Of a stretch of DNA of 64,000 bases, positions 19,256 to 28,431 are shown piece after piece. The stretch covers positions 62,001-126,000 of the forward strand of contig NZ_FYAU01000018.1 in assembly GCF_900185725.1 (NCBI RefSeq). The letters are read 5' to 3'. How positions within the stretch are numbered: the stretch's first letter is position 1; every line of letters begins with the position of its first letter. The position numbers were made by a program, and so were the translations under genes. The notes beneath the pieces are model-generated. The model was given only the letters and a program-made list of their open reading frames with translations. It was not told the origin of the DNA and did not search any database. Source of the DNA: Stappia sp. TSB10P1A. GTDB taxonomy: Bacteria > Pseudomonadota > Alphaproteobacteria > Rhizobiales > Stappiaceae.

Positions 19256-20260
19256 CTATCCGATCCGGCTCTTGATGCGGCCGATCAGCCCGCGAATGGT
19301 CTGGCCGTCCGCCCGCGCGCCGAAGGTCAGCGCCATGCGGTGCTGCAGCACCGGCTCGGCCAGGGCCAGCACGTCGTCCACCGACGGCGCGAGCCGCCCG
19401 TCGACGAGGGCACGGGCGCGGACGGTGAGCATCAATGCCTGGCTGGCGCGCGGTCCGGGGCCCCAGGCGATCTGGCTGGTGATCTCGTCGTCGCTCTCGC
19501 CGGGACGGGCGGAGCGGACGAGCTCGAGGATCGCCTCGACGACGCTCTCGCCGACCGGCATGCGGCGCACGAGCTGCTGGCAGGCGGCAAGGTCCTGCGC
19601 CGTCATCACCGCGCTCGCCTGCGCGTCCTGGGCGCCGGTCGTCTCCATCAGGATGCGCCGTTCCGCCTCGCGGTCGGGATAATGCACGTCGATCTGCATC
19701 ACGAAGCGGTCGAGCTGCGCCTCGGGCAGGGGATAGGTGCCCTCCTGCTCCAGCGGGTTCTGGGTCGCCAATACATGGAAGGGGCGCGGCAGATCGTAGC
19801 TCTGGCCGGCGACGGTGACCTGGTATTCCTGCATCGCCTGCAGCAGGGCCGACTGGGTGCGCGGGCTGGCGCGGTTGATCTCGTCGGCCATCAGGACCTG
19901 CGAGAAGATCGGCCCCTTGATGAAGCGGAAGGCACGGCTGCCGTCGCGGCCCTGGTCCATCACTTCGGCGCCGAGAATGTCGGAGGGCATCAGGTCGGGG
20001 GTGAACTGGATGCGGCGGGCGTCGAGGCCGAGCACCGTGCCGAGGGTTTCCACCAGCTTGGTCTTGGCAAGGCCGGGGACGCCGACCAGCAGGCCGTGGC
20101 CGCCGGCCAGCAGCGTCACCAGCGCGCGCTCCACCACGCTTTCCTGGCCGAAGATGATGCGGGAGATCTCCGTCCGGGCGGCGGTGATCGTCTCCATCGC
20201 CGCTTCCGCGTCGCGGGCGACCCGTTCGTGATCAACTTCCGGTGAAGTGACGGCACTCAT
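19256..20260 (-). CDS. MoxR family AAA+ ATPase
   Basis: A 334-residue MoxR-type ATPase, the presumed chaperone motor of the operon. Walker A is GVPGLAKTKLVE (a MoxR variant with A in place of G before KT), Walker B is LMADEINRASP, and the sensor segment VLATQNPLEQEGTYPLPEAQ is characteristic of MoxR. A C-terminal lid domain follows. It is the first gene of a minus-strand operon; its promoter must lie in the 202 bases shared with the divergent DUF1285 gene. Confidence 0.95.
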   Translation of the reverse strand: MSAVTSPEVDHERVARDAEAAMETITAARTEISRIIFGQESVVERALVTLLAGGHGLLVGVPGLAKTKLVETLGTVLGLDARRIQFTPDLMPSDILGAEVMDQGRDGSRAFRFIKGPIFSQVLMADEINRASPRTQSALLQAMQEYQVTVAGQSYDLPRPFHVLATQNPLEQEGTYPLPEAQLDRFVMQIDVHYPDREAERRILMETTGAQDAQASAVMTAQDLAACQQLVRRMPVGESVVEAILELVRSARPGESDDEITSQIAWGPGPRASQALMLTVRARALVDGRLAPSVDDVLALAEPVLQHRMALTFGARADGQTIRGLIGRIKSRIG

Positions 20261-20462
20261 GGTCGAATTATCCTTCCTGATCGCGCGGCGGTTCCAGCAT
20301 CACCCGAAACGCCCGAGTCGGCCAGCGGTTGCCATCGGCCGCCTCGCCGTTGCAGTCTTCCGCGGGGACTGGCCCGAGACTCACGCCGGCACGGCAATGG
20401 TAACCCATGTCATGACAGGGTATGGGCCAAATGATGGCGACGACAATGGGAACGCGACAGCG

Positions 20463-21083
20463 ATGACGCAGGGACAGGCCATGGATGGGGCCAAAATGCC
20501 CGCCGGACTGGCCGATCTCGTCGCCCGCGCCGGCAAGACGCGGGGCACGCCGCCGGTCGAGCGGTGGAACCCGCCGTTCTGCGGCGACATCGACATGCGG
20601 ATCGCCGGCGACGGCCGCTGGTACTACATGGGCTCGCCGATCAACCGCGAGGCGTTGGTGCGCCTGTTCGCCTCGGTGCTGCGGCGGGACGAGGACGGGC
20701 GCCACTATCTGGTGACGCCGGTCGAGCGGGTCGGCATCACCGTCGAGGACGCGCCGTTCCTGGCGGTGGAGATGCATGCGCAAGGCGAGGGCCGCGAGCA
20801 GCGGCTGACCCTGCGCACCAATGTCGGCGACGTGGTGACGGCGGATGCCAGCCATCCGCTTCGCTTTGAACGGGAAACTGGCACGGACGGACTTAAACCC
20901 TATATCAGGGTACGAGGCGCGCTGGATGCGCTGCTGGCGCGGCCGCTGCTCTACCAGCTTGCCGAGCTTTTCGAGGAACAGGACATGGGTGGCCGCTCCG
21001 TGCTCGGCGTGTGGAGCGGGGGCGTCTTCTTTCCGGCGGTTGCGGCCGGCGAGACGGATATGGAAACGGGCGGGGCAGGGTGA
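20463..21083 (+). CDS. DUF1285 domain protein
   Basis: About 206 residues. The family signature WNPPFCGDIDMRIAGDGRWY is complete, followed by MGSPINREALVRLFASVLRRDEDG and YLVTPVEKVGI-like text. DUF1285 proteins have a beta-rich fold of unknown function and sit next to Nudix CoA pyrophosphatase genes in many alphaproteobacteria, as here (GTGA overlap). Starts at ATG 20463 and ATG 20481 are both plausible; AGGGA stands six bases before 20481. Confidence 0.88.
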   Translation: MTQGQAMDGAKMPAGLADLVARAGKTRGTPPVERWNPPFCGDIDMRIAGDGRWYYMGSPINREALVRLFASVLRRDEDGRHYLVTPVERVGITVEDAPFLAVEMHAQGEGREQRLTLRTNVGDVVTADASHPLRFERETGTDGLKPYIRVRGALDALLARPLLYQLAELFEEQDMGGRSVLGVWSGGVFFPAVAAGETDMETGGAG

Positions 21084-21754
21084 GCCTGGAGATCGAGCAG
21101 GATCGTGCGGAGCGGATGATGAAGGGGGCGGCCGCCGTGATCGATTCGGCGGAAGCCTTCGCCGAGCAGGCGCGGCTGCGCCTGGCGCTGGCCGCGATGG
21201 ACGAGGTCGGCGACCACATCCTCAATCCGGACATGGGACCCTTCGCCTTCGCCAAGCGGCCGCCGCGCGATGCGGCGGTGCTGATCCCGGTGGTGGACCG
21301 GCCGGCCGGGGCCTCCGTCATCCTCACTCAGCGCACCGACCATCTGACCAGCCATGCCGGGCAGATCTCGCTGCCGGGCGGCAAGATCGACCCCGAGGAC
21401 GAGGGGCCGGTCAGCGCGGCGCTGCGCGAGGCACGCGAGGAGATCGGCCTGTCGCCGCGCGCGGTGCAGCCGGTCGGCGTGCTGCCGACCTATCTCACCG
21501 GCTCCGGCTACCGGGTCGCGCCGGTAATCGGCCTGGTCTCGCCGAGGGCGCGGATCGTCGCCAACCCGGACGAGGTGGCCGATGTCTTCGAGGTGCCGCT
21601 GCGGTTCCTGATGGACGATGCCAATCACCGCCGGCAGTCCCGGATCTTCGCCGGAAAGCCCCGCTATTTCTATGCCATGCCCTATGGCGAACGCTACATC
21701 TGGGGCGTTACCGCCGGGATCCTCCGGCTTCTCTATGACACGGTGTGCCGCTGA
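21080..21754 (+). CDS. Nudix CoA pyrophosphatase
   Basis: Cleaves CoA and derivatives to phosphopantetheine and 3',5'-ADP (YeaB/NudL group). The protein has the CoA-specific motif LTSHAGQISLPGG immediately before the Nudix box GGKIDPEDEGPVSAALREAR, then EEIGL. The GTG at 21080 overlaps the DUF1285 stop (GTGA), giving about 224 residues; an ATG at 21116 is an alternative. The C-terminus carries the usual RYFYAMPYGERYIWGVTAGIL region. Confidence 0.93.
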   Translation: MSLEIEQDRAERMMKGAAAVIDSAEAFAEQARLRLALAAMDEVGDHILNPDMGPFAFAKRPPRDAAVLIPVVDRPAGASVILTQRTDHLTSHAGQISLPGGKIDPEDEGPVSAALREAREEIGLSPRAVQPVGVLPTYLTGSGYRVAPVIGLVSPRARIVANPDEVADVFEVPLRFLMDDANHRRQSRIFAGKPRYFYAMPYGERYIWGVTAGILRLLYDTVCR

Positions 21755-22014
21755 TGTTGCGTATCATTCTCACCCAGCTCCTGCTGTTCTCGCTGCCCTT
21801 CATCGGATTTGCGATCTGGCTGTTCATCAACAAGAAGGCACAGACCTCGGAGAACTGGCGCAAGGGGCCGATGCTGTGGCTGGTGATCGCCGGCGGCGCG
21901 CTGGTGATTGCCGGGCTGGTGACGCTGACCCTGCGCGAGGGCCTGCCGGAGGGGCAGACCTACCGGCCGGCGGAGATGCGCGACGGCCAGTTCATCCCCG
22001 GCCGCTACGAATAG
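21754..22014 (+). CDS. Small DUF6111-like membrane protein
   Basis: An 86-residue protein with two membrane helices (about 5-25 and 42-62) and a short C-terminal tail, PAEMRDGQFIPGRYE. The start codon overlaps the preceding stop (TGATG). A small protein of this type is repeatedly found between the CoA pyrophosphatase and the CCA-adding enzyme in Rhizobiales. Function is unknown. Confidence 0.8.
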   Translation: MLRIILTQLLLFSLPFIGFAIWLFINKKAQTSENWRKGPMLWLVIAGGALVIAGLVTLTLREGLPEGQTYRPAEMRDGQFIPGRYE

Positions 22015-22037
22015 CGGAGCCTCGCGTGGAGGGGCGC

Positions 22038-23282
22038 ATGAGCGAGCGGATCAAGGCCGACTGGCTGGGCGAACCGGCGCTGCAGGCCGTGTTCGACGCG
22101 CTCGAACAGGGCGGCGAGACGGCACGCGTCGTCGGCGGGGCGGTGCGCAACACGCTGTTCGGCCTGGCCGTCAGCGACATCGACATCGCCACCACGGCGA
22201 CGCCTCCCATCGTCATCGAGCGCGTCGAGGCGGCCGGACTGAAGGCGGTGCCGACCGGCGTCGACCACGGCACGGTGACGGTGGTCAGCGATGGCCGCGC
22301 CTTCGAGGTGACCACCCTGCGCGAGGATGTGGAGACGCATGGCCGCCATGCCACCGTGCGTTTCGGCCGCGACTGGCGGCATGACGCGGAGCGGCGCGAC
22401 TTCACCATGAACGCGCTCTATGCGGGACGCGACGGGACGCTGTTCGATCCGGTCGGCGGCCTGGCCGACCTTCACGCCCGGCGGGTGCGCTTCATCGGCG
22501 ATGCGGAGCGGCGCATCCGCGAGGACTATCTGCGCATCCTGCGCTTCTTCCGCTTCCATGCCCAATATGGCGAGGGCGCGCCCGACGCCGAGGGGCTTGC
22601 CGCCGTGACCCGGCTGAAGGACGGCCTTGCGGGGCTTTCGGCCGAACGGATCGGCGCGGAGATGCGCAAGCTCGTCGCCGCGCGCGGCGCGGTCGCGACG
22701 CTGGAGGCGATGGCGGCGAGCGGCGTGATGCCGCAGGTGTTGGTGCCGCGCGCCGGGCTCGGCCCGTTCCGGGCCCTGCGGGCGCTCGATGCTCTTTGCG
22801 CCAACACGCGCGCGCCGGCGCTGGCGCTCGCCGCGCTCAGCGAGGGCGGCGAGGCGGAGCTCGATGCGCTGGCCGACCGGCTGCGGCTCTCCAATGCGGA
22901 GCGGCGGCGGATGAAGGCGGCGCGGCTGGCTGCCGACGCGGTGCGCGCAAAGCCGTGGAGCGCCGATCCCGAGGCGGTGCGTCTCGCCGCGCTGGAACTG
23001 CTCTATCGCCACGGGCGCGAGGCGGCGACCGATGGCGTGCTGCTGGCCGCCGCCGAGGCGGGGCGTGCGGCGGACGACGCGGGGCTGCGGGTGCTGCTGG
23101 AGGCGGTGACGGGGCTCGACATTCCGGTGCTGCCGGTCTCCGGCCGCGACATGACCAGGGCCGGCATCGCGCCGGGACCGAAGGTCGGCGAGGAATTGCG
23201 CCTCGCCGAGAGCCGCTGGATCGACAGCGGCTTTGCGCTCGGCCGGGCGGCGCTGCTTGCCGAGGTCGCCGGGACGGCTTGA
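22038..23282 (+). CDS. cca: CCA tRNA nucleotidyltransferase
   Basis: Adds or repairs the 3'-CCA end of tRNA. The 414-residue class II nucleotidyltransferase has VVGGAVRNTLFGLAVSDIDIA with the catalytic aspartates DID, the RRDFTMNALY motif, GLADLHARRVRFIG and EDYLRILRFFRFHA. A helical C-terminal half follows. The start at 22038 has GGAGGGG upstream. It may instead be annotated as poly(A) polymerase, but the alphaproteobacterial single-copy form is generally CCA-adding. Confidence 0.93.
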   Translation: MSERIKADWLGEPALQAVFDALEQGGETARVVGGAVRNTLFGLAVSDIDIATTATPPIVIERVEAAGLKAVPTGVDHGTVTVVSDGRAFEVTTLREDVETHGRHATVRFGRDWRHDAERRDFTMNALYAGRDGTLFDPVGGLADLHARRVRFIGDAERRIREDYLRILRFFRFHAQYGEGAPDAEGLAAVTRLKDGLAGLSAERIGAEMRKLVAARGAVATLEAMAASGVMPQVLVPRAGLGPFRALRALDALCANTRAPALALAALSEGGEAELDALADRLRLSNAERRRMKAARLAADAVRAKPWSADPEAVRLAALELLYRHGREAATDGVLLAAAEAGRAADDAGLRVLLEAVTGLDIPVLPVSGRDMTRAGIAPGPKVGEELRLAESRWIDSGFALGRAALLAEVAGTA

Positions 23283-23288
23283 CGTCCT

Positions 23289-24410
23289 TCAGTCCTCCTC
23301 GGCGAATTCGCCGGTGATCTTCAACCCTTCGATGCCGGTCGCCCCTTCGGTCTTCACGATCGTGCGCGGCACGGCGCCGGCCTCGCGCGCCAGCGCGTCG
23401 GCGAAGTCCTGCGAATGGGTGACGATCCAGACCTGCGTGCGCTCGCAAGCCCGCGCCACGACGCGGGCGAGCGGGGCCAGCAGCTCCGGATGCAGGCTTG
23501 CCTCCGGCTCGTTCAGCGCGACGAAGGCCGGCAGCCGGTAGGCGAGCAGCGCGCCGGCGAGCGCCAGATAGTTGAGCGTGCCGTCGGAGAGCTCGCGGGC
23601 CGAGAAGTCGCGCGGCATGTCGGCAAAGCGCAGCGACAGGCGGGCGGTGCCCTCAGCCACCTCGACCCGCAGGCGCGCGCCGGGAAAGGCGTCGTCGATG
23701 GCGGCCTCCATGTCGCGGGCATCGCCCCGCACCAGGGTCAGCGTCGCCAGGACGGCGGCAAGGTCCGCCCCGTCGGACGAGAGGGTCGGTGTCGTCAGCG
23801 CAAGCGCGGGCTGGCGCAGCGGCGAGGCCTCGTCGGTGCGAAAGCCATGGTAGAAGCGCCAGTCGGCGAAGGTGCGGCGGACAATGTCGAGTTCGGGAAA
23901 GCGGGCGCCGTCGCGAAAGGCACCGAGCGCGGTTTCAGACCCCAGCAACTCGTTGTCGTAGGTCAGCCGCGTGCCGTCGGCGGCGCGCAGCCAGGCCGTG
24001 GGGCCGCCGCGCTGCATCAAGGTGACCTCGCGGGCGCCGGCGGCGAGCGTCAGGCTCTCCTCCTTGACCAGCGGCTCCAGCGGCAGGGCCGCGTCGGTAA
24101 TGTTGTTCGGCAGGCCGACCTCGATGGCATAGGTCATGTCACCGAGCCGGGCCTTGAGGATCAGCCGCACCGGCGCGCCGCGCTTGCGACCGCCGGCCCA
24201 CAAGACGCTCTCGACGCCGCCTTCCTCGGCGATGGCGCGGGTGATGCGGCCGAAGGCGGCCTGCTGCAGCAGCGAGAGGGCGCGGTAGAGGTTGGTCTTG
24301 CCGGTGCCGTTGCGGCCGACGAAGACGTTGAGCGCGCCGACCGGCATATGCAGCGCGCGCAGGGAGCGATAGCCGGTGACGGAGAGGGATGTCAGCGGCG
24401 GCAGGGACAT
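23289..24410 (-). CDS. AAA family ATPase (RecF/OLD-like)
   Basis: A 373-residue SMC/RecF-type ATPase. Walker A is GRNGTGKTNLYRAL (about residues 32-45), the signature is LSDGTLNYLALA, Walker B reads VALNEPEASLHPEL with Asn in place of the usual Asp/Glu before E, and the switch histidine lies in VTHSQDF. There is no TOPRIM nuclease domain as in OLD proteins, so this is the single-domain form. Role is unknown; such proteins occur both as housekeeping genes and with defence systems. Neighbours (cca, hemF) give no hint. Confidence 0.85.
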   Translation of the reverse strand: MSLPPLTSLSVTGYRSLRALHMPVGALNVFVGRNGTGKTNLYRALSLLQQAAFGRITRAIAEEGGVESVLWAGGRKRGAPVRLILKARLGDMTYAIEVGLPNNITDAALPLEPLVKEESLTLAAGAREVTLMQRGGPTAWLRAADGTRLTYDNELLGSETALGAFRDGARFPELDIVRRTFADWRFYHGFRTDEASPLRQPALALTTPTLSSDGADLAAVLATLTLVRGDARDMEAAIDDAFPGARLRVEVAEGTARLSLRFADMPRDFSARELSDGTLNYLALAGALLAYRLPAFVALNEPEASLHPELLAPLARVVARACERTQVWIVTHSQDFADALAREAGAVPRTIVKTEGATGIEGLKITGEFAEED

Positions 24411-24425
24411 GGGATCAGCCTCGCC

Positions 24426-25373
24426 TCACGGCCATTTCACCAAGGGCGGCATCGACGACAGGATCGAGGCGACATTGCCGCCGGTCCTGAGCCCGAAGAT
24501 CGTGCCGCGGTCGTAGAGCAGGTTGTACTCGACATAACGCCCGCGGCGGATGAGTTGTTCCTCGCGCTCGGCCTCGCTCCACGGCGTGCGGTAGTTGGCG
24601 CGCACCAGCTTCGGGTAGATGTCGAGAAAGGCGAGGCCGACGTCCCGGGTGAAGGCGAAATCGACCTCCCAGTCGCCGGAGTTGAGATAGTCGTAGAAGA
24701 TGCCGCCGACGCCGCGCGGCTCGTTGCGGTGCTTGAGGAAGAAATACTCGTCGCACCAGGCCTTGTAGCGGGGATAGTCGGCGACCGCATGGGGCTCGCA
24801 GGCGCCTCGCATCGCCGCGTGGAAGGCGCGCGTGTCGGCATCCTCCTGGGTGCGGCGGGCCTCCAGCACCGGCGTCAGGTCGGCGCCGCCGCCGAACCAC
24901 TGGCGGGTGGTGACGACCATGCGGGTGTTCATGTGCACGGCCGGCACATGCGGATTGTGCATGTGGGCGATCAGCGAGATGCCGGAGGCCCAGAAGCGCG
25001 GATCCTCCGAAGCGCCGGGGATCTGGTCGCGGAACTCCGGCGAGAACTCGCCGTGGACGGTGGAGACGTGAACGCCGACCTTCTCGAAGACGCGACCCTT
25101 CATCATCGCCATGATGCCGCCGCCGCCCTTCGCCCCGGTCGAATCGATTCGCTCCCAGGGCGTGCGCTCGAAGCGGCCGGCCGGCAGGGCCGCGAGGTCG
25201 CCGGGCAGGGCAGCCTGTTCGGCGGCCTCGTCCTCGATCGCCTCGAAGGCGGCGCAGATGCGGTCGCGCAGGCTCTGGAACCAGGCTTCGGCGCGCAGCT
25301 TCTTGTCGTCGATGCCACCGGGAACCGGGCCGCCGCGCGTCTCGCCCCTGTCGTCCGTCGTCGCTGCGCTCAT
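24426..25373 (-). CDS. hemF: Oxygen-dependent coproporphyrinogen III oxidase
   Basis: Converts coproporphyrinogen III to protoporphyrinogen IX with O2 in haem synthesis. The 315-residue protein has [20 protein letters not shown], the [11 protein letters not shown]-type region ([14 protein letters not shown]), and [19 protein letters not shown] followed by [15 protein letters not shown], the HemF signature. Length is normal. It lies 15 bases from the ATPase gene and about 70 bases from trmL, all on the minus strand. Confidence 0.96.
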   Translation of the reverse strand: MSAATTDDRGETRGGPVPGGIDDKKLRAEAWFQSLRDRICAAFEAIEDEAAEQAALPGDLAALPAGRFERTPWERIDSTGAKGGGGIMAMMKGRVFEKVGVHVSTVHGEFSPEFRDQIPGASEDPRFWASGISLIAHMHNPHVPAVHMNTRMVVTTRQWFGGGADLTPVLEARRTQEDADTRAFHAAMRGACEPHAVADYPRYKAWCDEYFFLKHRNEPRGVGGIFYDYLNSGDWEVDFAFTRDVGLAFLDIYPKLVRANYRTPWSEAEREEQLIRRGRYVEYNLLYDRGTIFGLRTGGNVASILSSMPPLVKWP

Positions 25374-25442
25374 TCCTGCAGTCCTCCCCCTATGCGTGCC
25401 CGCGCGCCTGATCGGCCTTCTGCCCCGGCTTCATGGCAGAAC

Positions 25443-25934
25443 TCATCCGCCGGTGGAAGGGGACGCGTCCCCCGGACGGGGAAAGGCGCCAGTCTGCCGC
25501 AGGGCCTCGCCCAGCACCATGGCCGCCGCGACGGCGACATTGAGCGAGCGCAGGCCGGCGACCATCGGCACGGTGAGCCGGGCATCGGCCCGGGCGTGAA
25601 CCTCTTGCGGAACGCCGGAGGATTCGCGGCCGAGCATGAGAATGTCGGACGCCTCGAAGGCGTGATCGAGATAGGAGGTCGCCCCGGAGGTGGTCAGCAG
25701 CACCAGCCGGCGGCCTTCTTCCGCGCGCCAGGCCTCGAAGGTGGACATGTCGACATGGCGGACCAGGGCGGCGCGCTCGATATAGTCCATGCCGGCGCGG
25801 CGCAGCGCGTGATCGGACAGCGGAAAGCCGGCCGGCTCGATCACATGCACGGTCACGCCGAGGCAGGCACTGAGCCGCAGGATCGTGCCGGTGTTCTGCG
25901 GAATGTCGGGCTGGAAGAGCGCAAGGTCGGGCAT
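25443..25934 (-). CDS. trmL: tRNA (cytidine(34)-2'-O)-methyltransferase TrmL
   Basis: A 163-residue SPOUT methyltransferase that modifies the wobble base of tRNA(Leu). Motifs: PDIPQNTGTILRL at the N-terminus, LMLGRESSGVP in the knot, and the C-terminal LRSLNVAVAAAMVLGEALRQ, which with the upstream segment makes the trefoil-knot SAM site. Length fits TrmL. Confidence 0.94.
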   Translation of the reverse strand: MPDLALFQPDIPQNTGTILRLSACLGVTVHVIEPAGFPLSDHALRRAGMDYIERAALVRHVDMSTFEAWRAEEGRRLVLLTTSGATSYLDHAFEASDILMLGRESSGVPQEVHARADARLTVPMVAGLRSLNVAVAAAMVLGEALRQTGAFPRPGDASPSTGG

Positions 25935-26077
25935 GGCAGGCGCGGTCCGGGTCTGGAAGCGGGCTTGGAAGCGGGGCAGGGTGTCCCATATGCAGGTGCG
26001 GGCGGCGCACGCATCCCCTCAGCGCCCCTTCTTGCCCGCAGCCCACCCTTCCGGCAACAGCAAAGGACCCGCGTCCC

Positions 26078-27943
26078 GTGATCGAAAGACTGCTTGCCTG
26101 GTTCGAAGGGCGCCTCGATCCACTGGCGCCGCTGCCCGATCGTCCGGTGCCGCGCACCGCCTTCGCCTATCTGTGGTTCTTCGTCTCCCAGGCGCGGCTG
26201 ACCTTTCTGGCGATGCTGGTGCTCGGCGGCCTCACCGCCCTGATCGAGGCGGCGCTCTATGTCTTCGTCGGCGACCTGGTCGACAGGATGCAGGCCGGGA
26301 CGCGGACGGAGTTTCTCGCCGAGCACGGGACGGTTCTGATCCTGATGGCGCTGACCGTGCTGCTGCTGCGCCCGCTCATTGCGACGCTGAATGCGCTGGT
26401 GGAAGAGCAGATCGTGGTGCCGGGCTTCTTCAACCTGGTGCGGATGCAGGGTCACGCGCAGGTGGTGGGCAAGTCGCTGGCCTATTTCCAGGACGAGTTC
26501 GCGGGCCGCATCTCGCAGAAGGTCTGGCAGTCGGGACAGGCGGCCGGCGACTTCATGGTCAGCCTGCTGCAGGTGATCTGGTTTATCGTCGTCTTCGCGG
26601 TGTCGACACTGGCGCTGGTGACCGCGCTCGATCCGTGGTTCGGCCTCGTCGTGGGGCTGTGGCTCGCCGGCTTTGCCGGGCTGGCTTTCCTTTATGTGCC
26701 GCGCATCCGCCGGACCGCAAAGGACAGCGCCCATGCCTCGTCCGGCGTGACCGGGCGCTTCGTCGACACCTATGGCAATATCCAGACGATCAAGCTGTTC
26801 AGCGACACACAGCGCGAGGGGATCGGCACCCGCGAGAGCTACGAGGCGTTCCTCGCCGCGATCCGCCGCTTCACCCGCACGCTGACGGCGGTGCGCTGGC
26901 AGATGAGCGTGCTGTCGGGCGTGATGATCACCGCGATCGGCGGGCTGGCGGTGTTCGCCTGGGAGGCGGGACGGGTGACCACCGGCGACGTGGCGCTGGT
27001 GCTCGGCCTGGTGCTGCGGCTCAACGTGCTGCTGGGGCGGCTGCTCGGCCAGCTCAACGGGCTGTTCCGGGCGCTGGGCACGCTGCAGGACAGCGCCGAG
27101 ACGATCACCCGTCCGGTGACGGTGACCGACCGGCCGGGGGCGCCGGCGCTCGCCGTGTCCAAGGGAGAGATCGCGTTCGAGGGCGTGCGGTTCCACTATG
27201 GCAAGACGGGCGGGGTGATCGAGGACCTGACGACGACGATCCGTCCGGGCGAGCGGGTGGGGCTCGTCGGTCGCTCGGGGGCGGGCAAATCGACGCTGGT
27301 GAACCTGCTGTTGCGCTTCTACGACCTGGAGAGCGGGCGCATCCTGATCGACGGCCAGGACATTGCCGCGGTGACGCAGGCAAGCCTCAGGTCGCAGATC
27401 GGCATGGTGACGCAGGACACGGCGCTGCTGCACCGCTCGATCCGCGAGAATATCGCGCTCGGCCGGGAGGATACGGGCGAGGCGGCGATCCGCGAGGCGG
27501 CGCGGCGGGCGCACGCGCTCGAGTTCATCGAGGCGCTGGCCGACAGCCGCGGCCGCACCGGCTTCGAGGCGAGGGTCGGCGAGCGGGGCGTGAAACTGTC
27601 CGGCGGCCAGCGCCAGCGTATCGCCATTGCCCGGGTGCTCTTGAAGAACGCGCCGATCCTGGTGCTGGACGAGGCGACCTCGGCGCTCGATTCGGAGGTC
27701 GAGGCGGCGATCCAGGACAGCCTCACCGAGCTGATGGCCGGCAAGACGGTGATCGCCATCGCTCACCGGCTGTCGACCATCGCGGCGATGGACCGCTTGA
27801 TCGTGCTGGACGAGGGGCGGATTGCCGAGGAAGGGCGGCATGACGAGCTGGTGGCGCGCGGAGGGCTCTATGCGGAGTTGTGGGCGCGGCAGTCCGGCGG
27901 CTTCATCGCCGTCGAGGACGAGGACACGCAAGAGATGGTGTAG
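26078..27943 (+). CDS. ABC exporter, fused permease and ATPase (MsbA-like), copy 1
   Basis: A 621-residue half-transporter: a six-helix ABC transmembrane domain (about 20-325) and an ATP-binding domain (about 355-610) with Walker A GRSGAGKST, signature LSGGQRQRIAIAR and Walker B ILVLDEATSALD. The likely partner is its paralogue at 28898, with which it may form a heterodimer; many such pairs in alphaproteobacteria export lipids or peptides. A 218-bp stretch of the ATPase domain (27587-27804) is identical in DNA to the paralogue. It ends with a short acidic tail. Confidence 0.93.
   Translation: MIERLLAWFEGRLDPLAPLPDRPVPRTAFAYLWFFVSQARLTFLAMLVLGGLTALIEAALYVFVGDLVDRMQAGTRTEFLAEHGTVLILMALTVLLLRPLIATLNALVEEQIVVPGFFNLVRMQGHAQVVGKSLAYFQDEFAGRISQKVWQSGQAAGDFMVSLLQVIWFIVVFAVSTLALVTALDPWFGLVVGLWLAGFAGLAFLYVPRIRRTAKDSAHASSGVTGRFVDTYGNIQTIKLFSDTQREGIGTRESYEAFLAAIRRFTRTLTAVRWQMSVLSGVMITAIGGLAVFAWEAGRVTTGDVALVLGLVLRLNVLLGRLLGQLNGLFRALGTLQDSAETITRPVTVTDRPGAPALAVSKGEIAFEGVRFHYGKTGGVIEDLTTTIRPGERVGLVGRSGAGKSTLVNLLLRFYDLESGRILIDGQDIAAVTQASLRSQIGMVTQDTALLHRSIRENIALGREDTGEAAIREAARRAHALEFIEALADSRGRTGFEARVGERGVKLSGGQRQRIAIARVLLKNAPILVLDEATSALDSEVEAAIQDSLTELMAGKTVIAIAHRLSTIAAMDRLIVLDEGRIAEEGRHDELVARGGLYAELWARQSGGFIAVEDEDTQEMV
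27587..27804 (+). repeat. 218-bp repeat, copy 1, inside ABC exporter 1
   Basis: Identical base for base to 30395-30612 (offset 2808). The repeat runs from just before the LSGGQ signature past Walker B to the H-loop region. Flanking sequence is only similar, so the block has sharp ends, consistent with recent gene conversion between the two exporter genes. Confidence 0.95.
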
Positions 27944-28164
27944 GGCGGGGCGCGAGAACGTTGCATGAACGCAACAGTCGCATGGCTTCAATCCTTCGGG
28001 TTCGAATTGAGCCTTTGCAACCGCCGGTCATCGTGTATGGTCACCGCATCGGCTTTCGCCATCTTCGGCGCCTCGCGCGCCCGGTGGAGCTTCGCCGATC
28101 GGCGGACGCCCGTCCGTCCTTAACCCGCAGGTCGTCTCAGGTCGCAACAGCAAGGAGGGAGTGC
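27944..28164. other. Intergenic region with no gene seen
   Basis: 221 bases after exporter 1. Holds a short hairpin GTTGC-N6-GCAAC near 27960 and a possible promoter (TTGCAA, then TATGGT near 28035, 15-base spacing), which would serve the downstream small genes. Weak evidence. Confidence 0.3.
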
Positions 28165-28263
28165 ATGATGGCATTTTGCGCAGTCAAGTTCCGCACCTCC
28201 ATGTGCGACCTCGCTCCGCTCGCCGGGGCTTCAACGACCGGATCTGCGGTGCGCGGCGCTTAA
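28165..28263 (+). CDS. Candidate 32-residue small protein with strong RBS
   Basis: A frame of 33 codons including the stop, starting MMAFCAVKF, preceded by AAGGAGG with an optimal spacing of about 6-9 bases to the two adjacent ATGs (28165, 28168). It ends in TAA 168 bases before the next gene. The product has no membrane segment and two cysteines (CAVKFRTSMC). It could be a small protein or a translated leader that affects the downstream membrane-protein/exporter genes. No family recognised. Confidence 0.4.
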   Translation: MMAFCAVKFRTSMCDLAPLAGASTTGSAVRGA

Positions 28264-28431
28264 GCCGCCAGCCTTTCCAACCAGACCCATTTTCCCCTTC
28301 GATCCGGCCCTGGCCGGCTCGTTTTTCGTCCCGTCCCGCACGCAATTCACCGATCCGCGGTGAATGCATGGCGTTTGCGTCCGTGTCTGTCGCGGGACAT
28401 GTCCGATGCCGAGTTCCGCAGGAGCTTACCC

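Noticed and set aside
25853-27991. 712-codon minus-strand frame across the ABC exporter
   Set aside because: The ABC exporter on the plus strand is unmistakable; this His/Arg-rich antisense frame has no motifs.
27990-28060. Possible tRNA-like text with a TTCGAAT loop
   Set aside because: No acceptor or anticodon stem could be built around it.
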